Positions 9,576 to 21,581 of a stretch of 64,000 bases of DNA are shown here, piece by piece. The DNA lies in NCBI GenBank assembly GCA_033439265.1, contig JAVTVX010000031.1, positions 10,091,501 through 10,155,500 on the forward strand, given 5' to 3'. The DNA comes from Dillenia suffruticosa. Taxonomy: Eukaryota > Streptophyta > Magnoliopsida > Dilleniales > Dilleniaceae. Numbering within the stretch: position 1 is the stretch's first letter; the number at the start of each line of letters is the position of its first letter. The notes under the pieces are model-generated. The model saw only the letters and a list, made by a program, of their open reading frames with translations, did not search any database and was not told the origin of the DNA. The position numbers and the translations under genes were made by a program.

Positions 9576-12500
9576 GCACATGAGAGCATTTTACGTCCGT
9601 CACAAGATTACAACTCATGCGATCTACTATATCATCATATTGGACTTTCATATAGGATTGGGTGTCGTGCGACCGTCGAGTACACCTGCAAATAAAAATT
9701 TCTCAATACATCTGTTAGAATGAGAAGTCATCGTTAGTATAAAAAAAAACTCGTTGTACACTAACTCAACGCAATTATATCCATCGAGCTAATTTCCTCA
9801 TTGAAAGTGATCCCCAATTATTTGATCGACTGTGTATTCACTATTATGTTTGAATTCCAATATAGATTAACATAACAGGTCGACCGGTGAATATAATATC
9901 ATGATATAATACTGATTGGTTTTCCTTTCATACTATTAACTTTCAATCTCATTTTAGCTACTTTCTTAGACATATACTGCCAAATCCAATTAATCATGGT
10001 TTCTTGGTGACATGCTAAACTAACAATACCAAAATAAAATCTCAAGAGACAGACGAAAGTCATAAGGGTACAAGAGATCATGTCCAATAGATCTCAGGTG
10101 CCACATAGTGGGAACGGGATCTTTAATCATACAATCGTCTCAAATAATAACTCCTGCTATCCCTTAGTCGTTTTATCATACGTAATATGAAACACGTGTC
10201 ATAGTGTTATTTTCCTTTCTCTCAAAAGGGTATATGTCAGATTTCTCTAATACTGTACAAGTATGGATCTCAATCTACATAAGACTTTGCCCTAGAGATC
10301 TCAGAGAGAGTATCTCAGAGATGATATCACTTGACGCAGATGATATCTGAGATCTCAACTTGGCTTCTCACAGACAATATGGATGTGGGTATGTCTATGT
10401 CGGTCATGTCGTATATGACATCATCCTGAACACACATCAGGACGACTTATATTCTAACAAATACACTCTCAAAGTGTCTTACTATTAGAAACCATCTCAT
10501 CTCCGCTCACTTAGAGCTGGAGGTGGTTACTCGTGTAAGAGACTCGACCACGTCTATCTGACATATTTTTTTATTATAACACATTAATAATATATGATAA
10601 TAAACTAGTGTCATAAATAAACTTATGACTGAATAATGCGCAAATGTCATATATATCAATAAGTATCAAAATCAATACAAATGAGAAATGTCAAATTATA
10701 CGTAAACCCAATGATTCTATGTCTCACAAATGAATCTCTCACAATGGGTTTGGTGAAGAGATCAGTCACTATGCTGTATAAAAATGTACTTAAATATCAC
10801 TACACCCTTTTTGGTGATATTTCTCACAAAATGGTATCTGGTATCAATGTATTTGATCTTACTATGATACTTAGGGTTTCAGTTGTAGGCAATATCGGCC
10901 TGATTATTACTATAAATCATCACTAACCTCCTACTTTCTACCATAACCCCTAAGTCATTCAGAAATCTCTGAAACCAAAACACTCTCTTGAATTACAACT
11001 GAGCATGTCATAAGCTCAGTCTCTATTGTAGATAAAAATACACAGATTTACTTCTTGCTTTTCCAAAATATAGTACCATTTATTGAGTAAAATAGTAAAA
11101 ACTGATATCGATTTGCGTCTATCTAGATCGATACCCCAATCAGCGTCGAATGTCTAATGAAACGCAAATCACCTCCTCCATAACACAAGAAGAGTTCCGC
11201 AATTCCATTGAAACATCTCAGAATCTATTTCACTGCTCTCCAGTGATCCATTCCAAGATTCAATTGATATCTACTCACCAGATCGACTGCAAAATAAATG
11301 TCTGGTCGTGTACGCCTCATCCACCTGACCTACTAGAACGAATCTAGAGGATTATTCCATGTAAATCTACTCATCCAAAACTACCATTTGCGGAAGACGG
11401 TTTTTACGTCTATCTAGTGTAACTCCAAATTTATATTCGTAACAATTACTAAAAGTAAACGGATCGAGATAAATTGGATTACGACTCCACGATAGTCCAT
11501 TCCCTTAATCTAAGTGTAACCTTTGGTTACCAAACAGGTCTACCTCTTAACTGATCCATCAGCCTTTCTCTTGACCTTGAGAATCTACTTATTTCCAATG
11601 GTCCATTATGCCCTCAAGCAAATCAACTAGGTCTAAGACCCTGTTGATTCTTATTGACTCATTCTTTTTATCTATGGTCTTCAATAAATGGTTTTTCGCA
11701 AAAACCCATAAGAGCCTCTAAGACTGTTTAAATTTCTCATCATTTTCAAGAGTCACAATGAGAGTCTCATCCTTATTTGGGAAGCAACGTTTAAGTACGC
11801 ATTCTCAATATTTCTACGAGGAGAGAGAATATCTTCACCTTTAGATGGATTGCTCCCACTAGGACGAAAGTCCCGATTGATTTCATCTCTTGATGGATTG
11901 CTTCTACTGGGACGAAGATCTGTAATGGATTCTTGTATCCCTCTGTAGGGCTCACTTGAGTCACTAGACTCATCCATCTCAAGTCCCGATGGATTTCACC
12001 TCTTGATGGATCACTCTCATTAGGACAAAGATCATTGATCGGTTCTTCTGTCTCGTGTTGGGCTCAGCTGAGCTACTAAGCTCATCTATCTAATAAAAGG
12101 TAGAATCCTAATTGATTTCACTTCTTATAGGGAAATCATCCGTAAGAAATGTAGTATCATGAGACTAAATTTCAGTAACAATACCGTCAGTATACTTACT
12201 TAAGAACACATGCCTCTTAGAGTGTTCTGAGTATCTTATTAAATATACATTACTTTTCTTGCGAGACTAACTTGCCGTATAAATGCGAGAAATCATGATC
12301 ATACGTGACACAACTCTGTAATCTCAAGTGGCTAAGGTCAGGCTACATTCCTGTCCAAAACTCAAATGGGGTATTGAGTTCGGATTTTAATGAGATACAG
12401 TTAAGAACATATGCTGCAATTAATAAAACATCTCTTCAATGCCAGATTGACAAATTTACTTATGACATGATAAATCTCACTATATCCAACAAAATCATAT

Positions 12501-14480
12501 TCTTTCTTTCGCTACTTTATTTTGCTAAGAAGTAGCAAGAATAGTCAGATATCTCATAATTCTCTTTTCGGAACAAAACTCTTTAAATTGTTCAGACAAA
12601 TACTCGCGCCATCGATCGGTTCTGAGAGTCTTCACTTTCAAGTCTAATTGATTCTCAATCTCACTAATAAATTTTCTGAAATATTTCATGTCTCAGATTT
12701 TTACAAGATCAGATAGACATAACCGAAACTTGTGTAATCATCTATGAACGAAATAAACTACACAATTCTATTTTAGGCTCTCATACTCATATGGCCACAA
12801 ATATCAAAGTGGACCAACTGTAATGGAGTCTCAGTTCTCATTGTTTTGCTAAGTAGTTTTCTTGTATCTTTGCTAGCTAGGCAAACTCACACACGAGTAA
12901 TTCGAACTTGGTCAGCAGGTCCAACAGACCACATGCTGTTAACCGGTTCAACCTTTTTACCCAATGTGTCCAAATCTACTATGCCACACATTTACATCAT
13001 TAATTAGCGCAACCAGATGTAGGGCTAATAGAAGAATAATAAGAAATATCATTAAAAGGAATAACATACATTGCATACAGTCCATTAAAGATAAAATCAG
13101 AACAAATAAAAGAATTGTCATAACTAATAGAAATATTAAAGTTTCCAAAAAAAAAAAGGCAAAGCATATCCACGGCAATCCAAAGTACTGAATTAAGTTC
13201 CATCAAATATCCAGAATGCTAAAAAACGTCATTAAAATACGGAATTTGTCTATATTGCAACTCAAACTTGCAAGTGTCACTCCCTCTGCTGATGATGACA
13301 AATGCTCCGTTTCTTATGTGAATTCTCCTAGCATGAGGACTCACTCACCAAAATTCTATTTACGCACTTTTATCTTGAATTACGTGGTCAATGGCTCCTG
13401 AGTTTACAATCCATAAAAGAGAGAATTCTGTGATCAACACGATAAATGAGTCAAAATTCAAATCACGTAAAGAAAAAGAACATTCTCTCCTCTTGTCACA
13501 CTCAGGAGTGAAATGACCAAATCTATCTTAGACGTAACACTTCGTATTAGTCATATCAAATTCATTTTTCTTGCGCTTTTGTACTTTACTGTCGGATTTC
13601 TCAGATGGTTTCATCTTGTCTGGATCTCGAATGTTTTCTCATGCCTATATTTTTTGTTTGGTGTCACGGGAGCCCTTACTTGACTCTACGCATAAGCATG
13701 ACCCGAGTGCGATCTATTCGTTTCTAAGTGCTCCTCCTCGAGTTTATTATACCTGCTCATATCAGTGAAAGTACGAATACTCTCGTTGGACATGACGCAG
13801 ATTTTCATGATCTCCCATGAGTAAGGTAAAAGACTAGATCACATTCAGTAGCTGAATCTCATCCAAAATAGGCTCACTCGCATTCCCAATTCGGTGATCA
13901 TACTCTACATTTGCATCAAATGTTACATCATTGTATGATCAACCATTTTCTTATAAGTTATAAACTTATAAATTAGCTTCCTCACCTTAAGAGTTGAAAA
14001 GAGCACGATAATATTCTTTCAGGGTAAGCCAAACCGACACAACCATAGAATATTATTCATAATTCGAAATCAAGTTATCGTGTTTTCCATTGATAAGGAT
14101 TGCCCTAATTTGACTATCATTTTTTATCAATGCACGATAGACCTCCTTATCCCGTCTATACTGAGATGTGGTACCCTTCCCGGGGCCCACCATCTCATAT
14201 CTCAGAATATCATACAAATCTTGCTCCTCTGAATAAACTGAATCTTCTAGTAAAAAGATTCACAATTGTCACCGTTTAATTTATTTTCCTTACAAAGATC
14301 TTTTACGATAGTATCTATGTAGTTAAAGAGAGTTCAGTAACTTATTGATACTTATTCTCATATTTTGTGTAACCTTTGAATCAATAAATCTTAAATGATT
14401 TGAGTATAGACCCTAATTTGAATGTATAAGCCAACAGATATCATACACCACAAATCGGAATCGTATCTTACCATTTGGAG
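9576..14480 (-). pseudogene. Decayed Copia gag-pol of element A
   Basis: Only fragments can be read on the minus strand. A pre-integrase motif, NDVNVWHSRFGHIG, lies near 12957-13020, preceded in element order by protease-proximal sequence at 13000-13206. The Ser/Arg-rich linker between integrase and reverse transcriptase is at 11753-11977 (SRSNPSRDEINRDFRPSGSN). Traces of reverse transcriptase and RNase H run from about 10680 to 11700. Each lines up with better preserved sequence in element B. Stops and frameshifts are dense, so no protein can be made. Confidence 0.7.
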
Positions 14481-14734
14481 TTGGATTCGATACACAAAAA
14501 TCTACAAAAAGTCATAAATATGAACGTGGAACTCTCAAAAAATTGGAAAAATCCAATTCAAAGCAGTCAGATTGGCCGCCAAGACGCCACACGCCCCTAC
14601 GAGCCGTCGGAAGCACCTCTAAGCGCACATAGGAACCAGCAGCAGCATGCTGCACGCACCAAACACACATTGCGTCAGGCACGAGCCCGCACACGCCCGG
14701 CAGCATGTTGGTGCGCATGCAGGATGTGCTCAGC

Positions 14735-14870
14735 AAGGAAATATGTACTATATGAGATAAGATTCACTATAGTCACATGTTGTAGCTTGGTGGTATGGGC
14801 TGCTCAAATAAGTCACGCCATCTTGGGTTTGAATCCAGGTGCCTACATTTTTTGAGCATTTTTTTTCTTA
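14735..14870 (+). mobile_element. tRNA-derived SINE candidate in the leader of element A
   Basis: A pol III A-box TAGCTTGGTGG at 14783-14793 is followed 43 bases later by a B-box GGTTTGAATCC at 14826-14836, one mismatch from consensus. The unit ends in T-rich sequence near 14870. The matching part of element B's leader (around 32390) runs straight across this point, so about 135 bases are extra here. Edges are approximate and no clear target duplication was found. Confidence 0.5.
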
Positions 14871-15528
14871 ACAGGTATATGCGGGTTGGATCGAGTATCC
14901 AGGTTGTAACCGACCGATGACACTATTCACACGGCACTACCAGGAGCTTCACGCTCCATCTTCGCACGTGTATTGCACGCGCCTGTCGGTTCAACACTCT
15001 TCTTCTTCACCCGACGTGTTCTACAACCGCGTCCTCTCGACCCGGCTGCTGGAAATCCCATTCTCGATCAATTTTTGACATAATTATAATTAAACTTCCA
15101 AAATTATTCTAAATACAATTTATTGGAAGATTTAAGCTCTAATATGACATATCAATATTTAAAGTTTCGGCGCTTCGCAACCATTTTCGAAAGTCAATTT
15201 TTGGCAACTCAAAAATCACAACTAATATGTCAAAATACAGATCTGAACATGACAAATATTTCTAAACCATTTTTACAGATCAATTCATCCTTAAACTCGA
15301 CAGATCTCAGGTTTTGTCCATAGGATCAAAAACTTCAACCGGATTTTTCATGACCTTAATGTGTTAAAAAAATTCAACAAAAATTATTTTCATGGTCCAT
15401 GGATCATGGGCATTCTTGTGGTGTTTTCGGATTCATGAAACTCATCCGTAATCTGGATCCTAAATTTTGTACCCTATACATTTTATGACAAAAAAATTCC
15501 GAGAAAATTTTTAAATAAATCCAATATC

Positions 15529-15540
15529 GCTCTGATACCA
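15529..15540 (-). promoter_or_regulatory. Primer-binding site of element A
   Basis: The minus strand reads TGGTATCAGAGC, complementary to initiator tRNA-Met, one base from the 5' LTR. Confidence 0.85.
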
Positions 15541-15541
15541 A

Positions 15542-16239
15542 TGAAGGATTTATTACACTATATGTGCATGTGAAAACGTATTAAATTAAAAGTTTAGAAT
15601 TTTGGTATAAATAAATCAATATGTAGAGATCCAATAAATCAACCGAAATCGCGTAATCTCTCGTACGAATCGTTCGGTCAGGATGGTAATCACGAAACGA
15701 ACCACCATTATAGTATTATAACGCCTTAATTCAATATCCAGTGAAATCCAATAACGGGAGAACTCGTACCCTCACACTCTAGAGTTTGTGTAAATCAAAT
15801 TCAATCTCTTGGTAATGTGCACTCACAAAACCAATGGACAGTTGGCGTAACGGGTAGATCGTTGCATCCCTTAATCAAGGTCATAAGTTCGACTCGTGAT
15901 TTAGGCATGAAGTCGATTATATTAGGAGATCCCTACCCCCTAAGAGGGATCTCAGTTGGGTCCATCCGAATTAGTGGGAGTGAATTTCTAAATACTGAGT
16001 GGTGGACCAAGTCCAAGGGTACCAAAAACAAAAATATATATGCACTCACAAAAGAGTCCCTCTCATTTTGGGTTCATTGCAATGTACTTAGAGAATCCTC
16101 ACATAGGCACACCCTTAGAATGGAGAGAGACGGAATGAGAGAATCATGGGAGAGGGAGAGATGTGTGGGAGTTATGGGTGGTTATCACTTGGGATAACTA
16201 CCCTCGTCCTTATGTCCACGTGGGCATACTATTCCAACA
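15542..16239 (-). repeat. 5' LTR of element A, carrying a SINE
   Basis: It starts TGAAGGATTTATTACAC and ends TATTCCAACA. Without the 223 bases of SINE plus duplicated target it would be about 475 bases; it is about 69 bases shorter than the other LTR owing to one deletion. LTRs are identical at integration, so both differences arose afterwards. Confidence 0.85.
15831..16040 (+). mobile_element. tRNA-derived SINE with 13-bp target duplication
   Basis: This 210-base insertion is flanked by a perfect direct repeat TGCACTCACAAAA at 15818-15830 and 16041-16053; the other LTR of element A has this sequence once. It has an A-box TGGCGTAACGG at 15843-15853 and a B-box AGTTCGACTCG at 15886-15896, 43 bases apart, and an A-rich tail (accaaaaacaaaaatata). 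It is a complete SINE mobilised by LINE machinery. The tRNA-like head cannot fold as a normal tRNA gene. Confidence 0.88.
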
Positions 16240-16618
16240 CAAACAAACGGGGAAGAAATGTTATATGATAGCAGCAAGGCTCTTCAAATTGCACGGGGTG
16301 ATACATTAGTGTACTGGCGATGCATTTCTCTGCCTAAGTCTAGGTGAGTGTCTCATCCCAAATGAGCTCTCCTCCAGTTCGCCGACCATTACTTCAAATC
16401 GAACAATAGAATAATACATTTCATGAGAAACATTTTATAATTTTACCGTTGGAACTCCTCAATTATCAAAACTAATTGTATGCGCAGATTTCCGCAGGTT
16501 GCAGTGCTGTTAAATATCTGTTGGTTGTAAATCCGGGGCTGCATAAAGAGTGGCTTCTTGTCACCCAACACAACATGTGCAGCTTACCTTGTCTTCAAGC
16601 CGGAAGATGATCATGATG

Positions 16619-16767
16619 CTAAACTAGAAAACAGGAAATCAATGATGAAAAATTATCGACGGAAATAAATCTGTGGCTAAATTCAACTATTAACAACGGA
16701 TTACTGACGAATTACCGATAGATTACTTAACGACGGATTACCGTTGCTAAATAATTCCATATTGATT
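16619..16767. mobile_element. CACTA-family fragment in exon 3 of the PP2-B pseudogene
   Basis: About 150 bases interrupt exon 3 between sequence matching residues EDDH and FTLDYEA of gene 2. The insert contains AATTATCGACGGAAATAAATC and repeated acGGATTACCG-like units, closely resembling the left end of the CACTA sequence at 46785-46880. No CACTA terminus is present, so it is a fragment or a small non-autonomous derivative. Confidence 0.55.
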
Positions 16768-17118
16768 TACGTTAGATTTTGATGCTGCAGACATATCTGT
16801 TGGCACTAATGCATCAACATCTCAAACTCGTAGTGCATCTTTGACATGTGAGACACGGTATAAGTAGAGTGCTTGGGCACGTGTGCCAATAGAAGATATA
16901 AATCAAAAAATTGAGTATCCAAACAAAAGAAGTGATGGATGGTTTGAGGTTGAGGTGGGAGAGATTTTCACCGAGAGGAGATGATGGGGATTTAAAGATG
17001 AGCGTGTTAGAGACAAAAAGGAGAGAACTGGAAGAGAGGCCTTACTGTTCAAGGGATTGAGGCTAAGCCACAGAAGGGGAATCCGGTCAAGAAATATGTG
17101 GCCAGCTTGACATTTTAA

Positions 17119-18737
17119 TGTGAAAAGTTATAATAACCCTTTTCTCTCTCCTCTCTGTCTCCATTTTTCTTTTTTTTTTTGATTTATTTCTCTCTCCTCT
17201 CTCTTCTGCTTATTTCTTCTGGTCTCTCTCTCTCTCTCTCTCATCAAATCAAAATCATACTCCAAAACTTCATGGTTTCTGAAATTTAAAGATTGAAACA
17301 GGGATTGATTCTTCCTCATCCAAAAATCTCAATAGCACTTCTTTTTGTGCAACTATTGTGTTTAGCCCTGTCACTAATATGAATATTTCTTCCTCAACAA
17401 AATCTGCCGACCCTAAAATCAAACGAAAAATGATAGATAGTAAATATTAAAAAAATGAGAAAATGCATGAATATAAGAGTATAAACATTTTTATATAAAC
17501 ATTAATTATTTTTTTGAAAATAATATAATAGCTTATTTTAATAAAAATCTATAATGACAAAATATATAATTTGTAATTATAAGAAAAATAACATAAAAAT
17601 AAAAATTATAAGTAAATAACTACAGAAAAATATGTAAATAAAGACTATAAAATTTTTTGTATCAAAATTAATTAATTTAGTATGTTATATTTTGAAAACC
17701 GAGAAATATTAGTATCGTAAAATTTTCGTACATCAAGACTAATACCACAATTAATTTGAGGGTGAAAAATATAAAATTTTAAAATACCAAGTGGAAAGTG
17801 CAATTTAAATTTAAATTTAAATTTAACATAGTTATCCTATTTTTTTCTTAATTCTAATAGATAATTTTTATATTTATTATAGGAATTTACAGATTTTGCT
17901 ATGAATAGGGCAGATGTAATAAGTGTCTTGCCAATTATTTTCATAATTTAATATTACTCAAACGCACATTCGATCTTTATGGTGTTTAGAATGAAAATTT
18001 CGTTGTTCTTGCGAGAGAGAATTGAATGAAATGCTTGAAAATGGGTTGTCTCTAACAAAGATAAAAAAAAAAAAAAAGATTACGTGATACTTACCTAGAC
18101 CCTAGGGCCGGGACAATTCAAGTGGTAAAGTCTCCCCACTTCTAGTCTCTTGATTCTATTTTGTTACATATTTTTGCACCAGAGAGAGAGAGAGAGAATC
18201 GTAGGAACATGAAAATTGATCGATCTTGTGTAATTATGTAACGGAGTATAGGGAAGACAAGCCATTATATAAAGGGAAGAAATATTAGAAAATAAGTGTT
18301 TAAGTATAAATTTGAGACTAATTCAAAAACTAAAACCATAAGAAATTGTTGACGTAACTAAGTCAGTTTAGTGGATAAATGTATTAAATATTTTTAATTA
18401 AATCTTAGTTTTGAAACTTAGAAATGAAAAAATTATATTGGAAAATTTTTCTCTTAAATTGAATGGAGAATGTTCGAATTAAATTAATCAAAATATAACT
18501 TTATATGCTAATTGATTATAAAAAAAATGATTAGTTTGAATATAATTACAATTCACGAATATCCATATATCACACAAAATTTCTCGACTGATTCCTTCTT
18601 GCTGAGCCTTGAGCCTTGAGCCTCCTGATCTCTCGTTATAAGCCGGGAAGTAGAAACAATCAAATATTAGATCATCACAACTATATAAACTAATATAAGA
18701 AAACCCCTCCATTAAGAATTGTAAATTGCTGACAAAC
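17119..18737. other. AT-rich intergenic region
   Basis: No gene is visible. It contains a CT-rich microsatellite at about 17130-17240, a short (GA)n run at 18182-18196, and long AT-rich stretches. At 18105-18160 a segment (caattcaagtggtaaagtct) looks like a worn tRNA 5' half but lacks a convincing B-box. Confidence 0.5.
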
Positions 18738-18983
18738 AAAATGAAATAATCATGAATTCTAATTATTATGTTCTATTGTTCATCATATATTTTTCTATGA
18801 AAAATATGAATTGGAATTTGAAGAAGAGGAAGGAGAGATGATAAGGGGAAAGAGAGATTGATAAATCGAAGCAAAGTTTCTTAGATCATATTGATTTAAT
18901 CCCATAAGTGAGACCAACATTAAATGAAGAAGATAAAAACTCTATGCATATTAGAGTTAAGTTTTGATCCGGTTGGTATGAAG
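18738..18983. repeat. Duplicated PP2-B upstream segment
   Basis: This block matches 4397-4640, upstream of gene 1, over its whole length with scattered substitutions. It is the distal part of gene 2's ancestral upstream region, now separated from the rest (from about 24358) by about 5.4 kb of retrotransposon sequence. Confidence 0.75.
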
Positions 18984-20144
18984 TGTAAAAAATATTGACA
19001 TTCATAAATTGAAGAAATTTTGTTAAAAAAGTTTTAAAAATATCCAAATTGAAAAAGTTTTAAAAATATCGACATTCCTAAATTTTAATATTATAATTAT
19101 TTTATTTATTATTATCAATCTTGTAAATATTCTATTTATTTTGACCTTTTATGTTTTAAAGTTTAAACTCATGAAATCACCCTATAAATAGAGTCATTGT
19201 ACAAACTATTAAATATACAATACATGTATCATTCTCTTTCAATTTGTTTTCTTTATTCTCTCTGTTTTTCTACTTTATTTTGCTTTTTTAACATGATATC
19301 AAAGTACTAGGTGTTCGATCTGATTTTCTTTATTTCTACTTTTCTTATCAATTAGATATCTTTTTGTTTAGTTATGGAGAAATTAGATATTTCTCAATTT
19401 ATTTCTATTGTACTTGATGGACACAATTATCAGGCCTAGTTTCAACGGATGCGAAGCTTTTTTAAGGGATGAAGGCTATGACACTATGTTACAGGAGATA
19501 TTAAATTGTCCATGAAATCTAATGAGGAATCGGATGATGATTTTGCTATCCGTCTTGAAGATTGAGATAACAAAAATCACCAAATCTTCATTTGGTTTTC
19601 TAATATGTCTGCAGCTTCTATCCAATTGCAATTTATGAGACAGTTAAGGAAGTTTGGGATCTTCTTGCAAGTCCTTATACTACATCAAATTTGGCTCATC
19701 AATATCAATTGCTCACTGAACTCCACTCTTTGTGATAGGAACGAGATCAGTCAATCAATGATTTTCTTGCCTGTTTGTAGTCAATATGGGATCAACTTGC
19801 TCTCTCTGACCCCCATTGGCAATGTACAACTGATGCTAGCAAATATGCAATATATTGAGACCAAAGACGTCTGATCCAATTTCTTATGTCTCTAAAATCA
19901 GATCTTGTGCCTGTTAGAGTTTCTTTGCTTTATCGGTATCCTATTTCTACTATTGAAAATACAGTTAGAAGAAAACCGTCTGGGATTAGTCAAATCTCAA
20001 CATAGTAATATTATGTTGGCCACTACTACTCAAGGACAAAAAATTTCAAATTTCTGTTTTAACTATCAGAAGTCAAGTCATATCCTTCTTAATTGTTCCA
20101 CTGTTCAATGTCGATTCTGTAAGAAGCAAAGACATATTGCTACT
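18984..20144 (+). mobile_element. Truncated Copia element G (LTR plus gag)
   Basis: A 310-base LTR (18984-19293, TG..CA) is followed by a primer site variant TGATATCAAAGTAC at 19294. A gag-like frame starts with ATG at 19374 (MEKLDISQFISIVLDGHNY). Downstream are Gag-type fragments and a worn zinc knuckle (CFNYQKSSHILLNC). There are several in-frame stops. The LTR, primer site and gag start match element F (34387-35811). It is cut at 20144 by an Athila-like element, and its right part is absent. Confidence 0.72.
19374..20144 (+). pseudogene. gag: Copia gag pseudogene of element G
   Basis: It begins MEKLDISQF, then carries stops after GHNYQA and in later segments. Open pieces at 19605-19874 and 19905-20147 are out of step with each other. 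The last piece keeps a Cys/His-rich C-terminus near 20050-20140. It is not translatable as one protein. Confidence 0.65.
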
Positions 20145-21347
20145 TGATAATGTGCAAAATATTACATTTATTTTTGATATTATGGTTTGATTTTGGATTG
20201 GTTAGTGTTTTAATGGATGGTTTTTTATGACTTTTTATTTTTAGGAATCAAAATTGAAAAATTGGATCAAAGTGGGCATAAGAAGTCAATTTGGAGCTAA
20301 ATGGTTAAAGACATTAAATTTGGGTTTACAAAAGAAAGGAAAAAGTATCAAAGAGTAGAAAATTTTATTTTAGAAATTTTACTTTAAGTAAAATTGTTGT
20401 TAGTAGTAAAATTCTTAATTTTTCTATTATGGTGGATTTTTTTCCTATTATTTTAGAAGAATCTTGGAAACCTATAGTACTAAAAGAAGTACTCTTCTCA
20501 TTAACCCTAGAAGGCACTATTCACGTCTACTATTCACGATAGTATTCATCCATCTATAAAAGGAGGCGGCTGCTGTTTGGTTACATTCCACTTTTCTTCA
20601 AAAATCAAACTTTTATTTTTTTTTCTCTTTTCTTTAGTTTTTCTTCTAATTCAAGGGGAATATCATTGATTGTTTTCATTGTGAGGTAATGTGTTTCATT
20701 TAATTTCTTATCTTTTTAATTCAAGTATTTGTCGATTTTTGATTTAATTTCATGAAAGATTGGTATCGGTTAATTTGACAATTTAATTTAATATCAATTT
20801 TTTTATTGTTATCCAAAATTTTAGTGATCCGTAATTATCATGAATGAATGATACAAGTAGCAAATAGGTTATTTATATTTATAAGTCTTTTACCAATATT
20901 CATGTTTAATCTAAGGAAGCGATGGAACGAAATTAAATAATTATGCGATTATCTTGGTTATTTGTATTTTAATTTAACTGTTTTCACATAATTTAATGCT
21001 ATCATTATATTGATATGGAATGCTATCGTGGTTAGTAGATTAATAATAAGTTTTGATTGGATGCTAGATTTCATCAATCGAATGTGTGATCGCTTGGATC
21101 AAAGTTTGGTAGATTGAATTTCTTTTCTAATTTTTCGTATTTTTGCGTAGTTGATTTATATTTTAATTTTAGGTTTTTAATTTTTGATTTAGAAATTTAT
21201 TTTATAAATCCCCTCATTTTATTTAACAATAAATAAAAAATTAAGTTAATATAGCTCTTGTGAAATTCGACATGATATCACTATTGCTACAAATTTGTTT
21301 GTATTGGGGGAATCAGTTTTAATTTGAGAATTTTGACATCCCAACCA
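20145..21347 (+). repeat. 5' LTR of the Athila-like element
   Basis: It begins TGATAATGTGC right where the gag of element G breaks off, and ends close to the primer site with ccaacCA. A possible TATA region is ctataaaaggagg at 20552. Length of about 1.2 kb is usual for Athila LTRs. No second copy is in the window. Confidence 0.55.
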
Positions 21348-21350
21348 AAT

Positions 21351-21372
21351 TTTGATGCCGTTGATGGGGAAC
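21351..21372 (+). promoter_or_regulatory. Worn primer-binding site of the Athila-like element
   Basis: tttgatgccgttgatgggga resembles the TGGCGCCGTTGCCGGGGA primer site typical of Athila-type elements, with several substitutions that look like cytosine decay. Confidence 0.6.
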
Positions 21373-21581
21373 TATATTAATTTCTAAATTTGTACTTTTC
21401 ACTTGTTTATTAATTTTTGACGAGGAAAAAAAGAGGATAGATTGTCAAAGGATTCTGAAGGAGTTAGTTGTACCAATTTTGAACCAACAACCCCTGTGCA
21501 TTGAGTACCAAACTCTTAAGGTAACATTCGAACTCAAATTTGACTTAATTCATTTACTTCCTATTTTTTTGTGATCTTTCA

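Larger units (their letters stand above)
9022..16239 (-). mobile_element. Copia-type LTR retrotransposon A
   Basis: This 7.2-kb element begins TG at 9022 and ends CA at 16239 and is flanked by CAAAC on both sides. Its two LTRs, 9022-9565 and 15542-16239, are clearly related. A tRNA-Met primer site lies beside the right LTR and a polypurine tract beside the left one, so it is transcribed on the minus strand. The interior is badly decayed; only scattered Copia protein pieces are left. It is the same family as elements B and C, with B the closest. It inserted in exon 2 of the PP2-B copy. Confidence 0.88.
9003..17118 (+). pseudogene. PP2-B: PP2-B pseudogene (copy 3) split by a retrotransposon
   Basis: Exon 2 begins at 9003 after an intact acceptor and is interrupted at 9021. 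It resumes at 16245 and ends at a conserved donor at 16343. Exon 3 starts at 16488 and runs to a TAA at 17116-17118. Element A sits in the gap, flanked by the duplicated target CAAAC (9017-9021 and 16240-16244). Independent lesions: no F-box exon, an in-frame TAA at 16528, an insertion at about 16619-16767, an in-frame TAG at 16865, and a frameshift near 16970. The C-terminal coding sequence differs from genes 1 and 2: after QKGN it continues NPVKKYVASLTF before the stop. The PP2 domain is still easy to recognise (SDGWFEVEVGE, QGIEAKPQKGN). Confidence 0.88.

Noticed and set aside
14475..14855. 126-codon open frame in the leader of element A
   Set aside because: It spans GC-rich leader and the SINE candidate, antisense to the element, with no recognisable domain.
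15831..15900. Possible tRNA gene
   Set aside because: A- and B-boxes are present, but no cloverleaf with a matching acceptor stem can be drawn, and it is flanked by a SINE-type target duplication.
15817..16197. 126-codon open frame across the SINE and LTR
   Set aside because: It starts in LTR sequence, crosses the whole SINE and re-enters the LTR; no domain and no codon pattern.
18105..18175. tRNA-like 5' half
   Set aside because: Only an A-box-like stretch is visible; the B-box and target duplication are missing.
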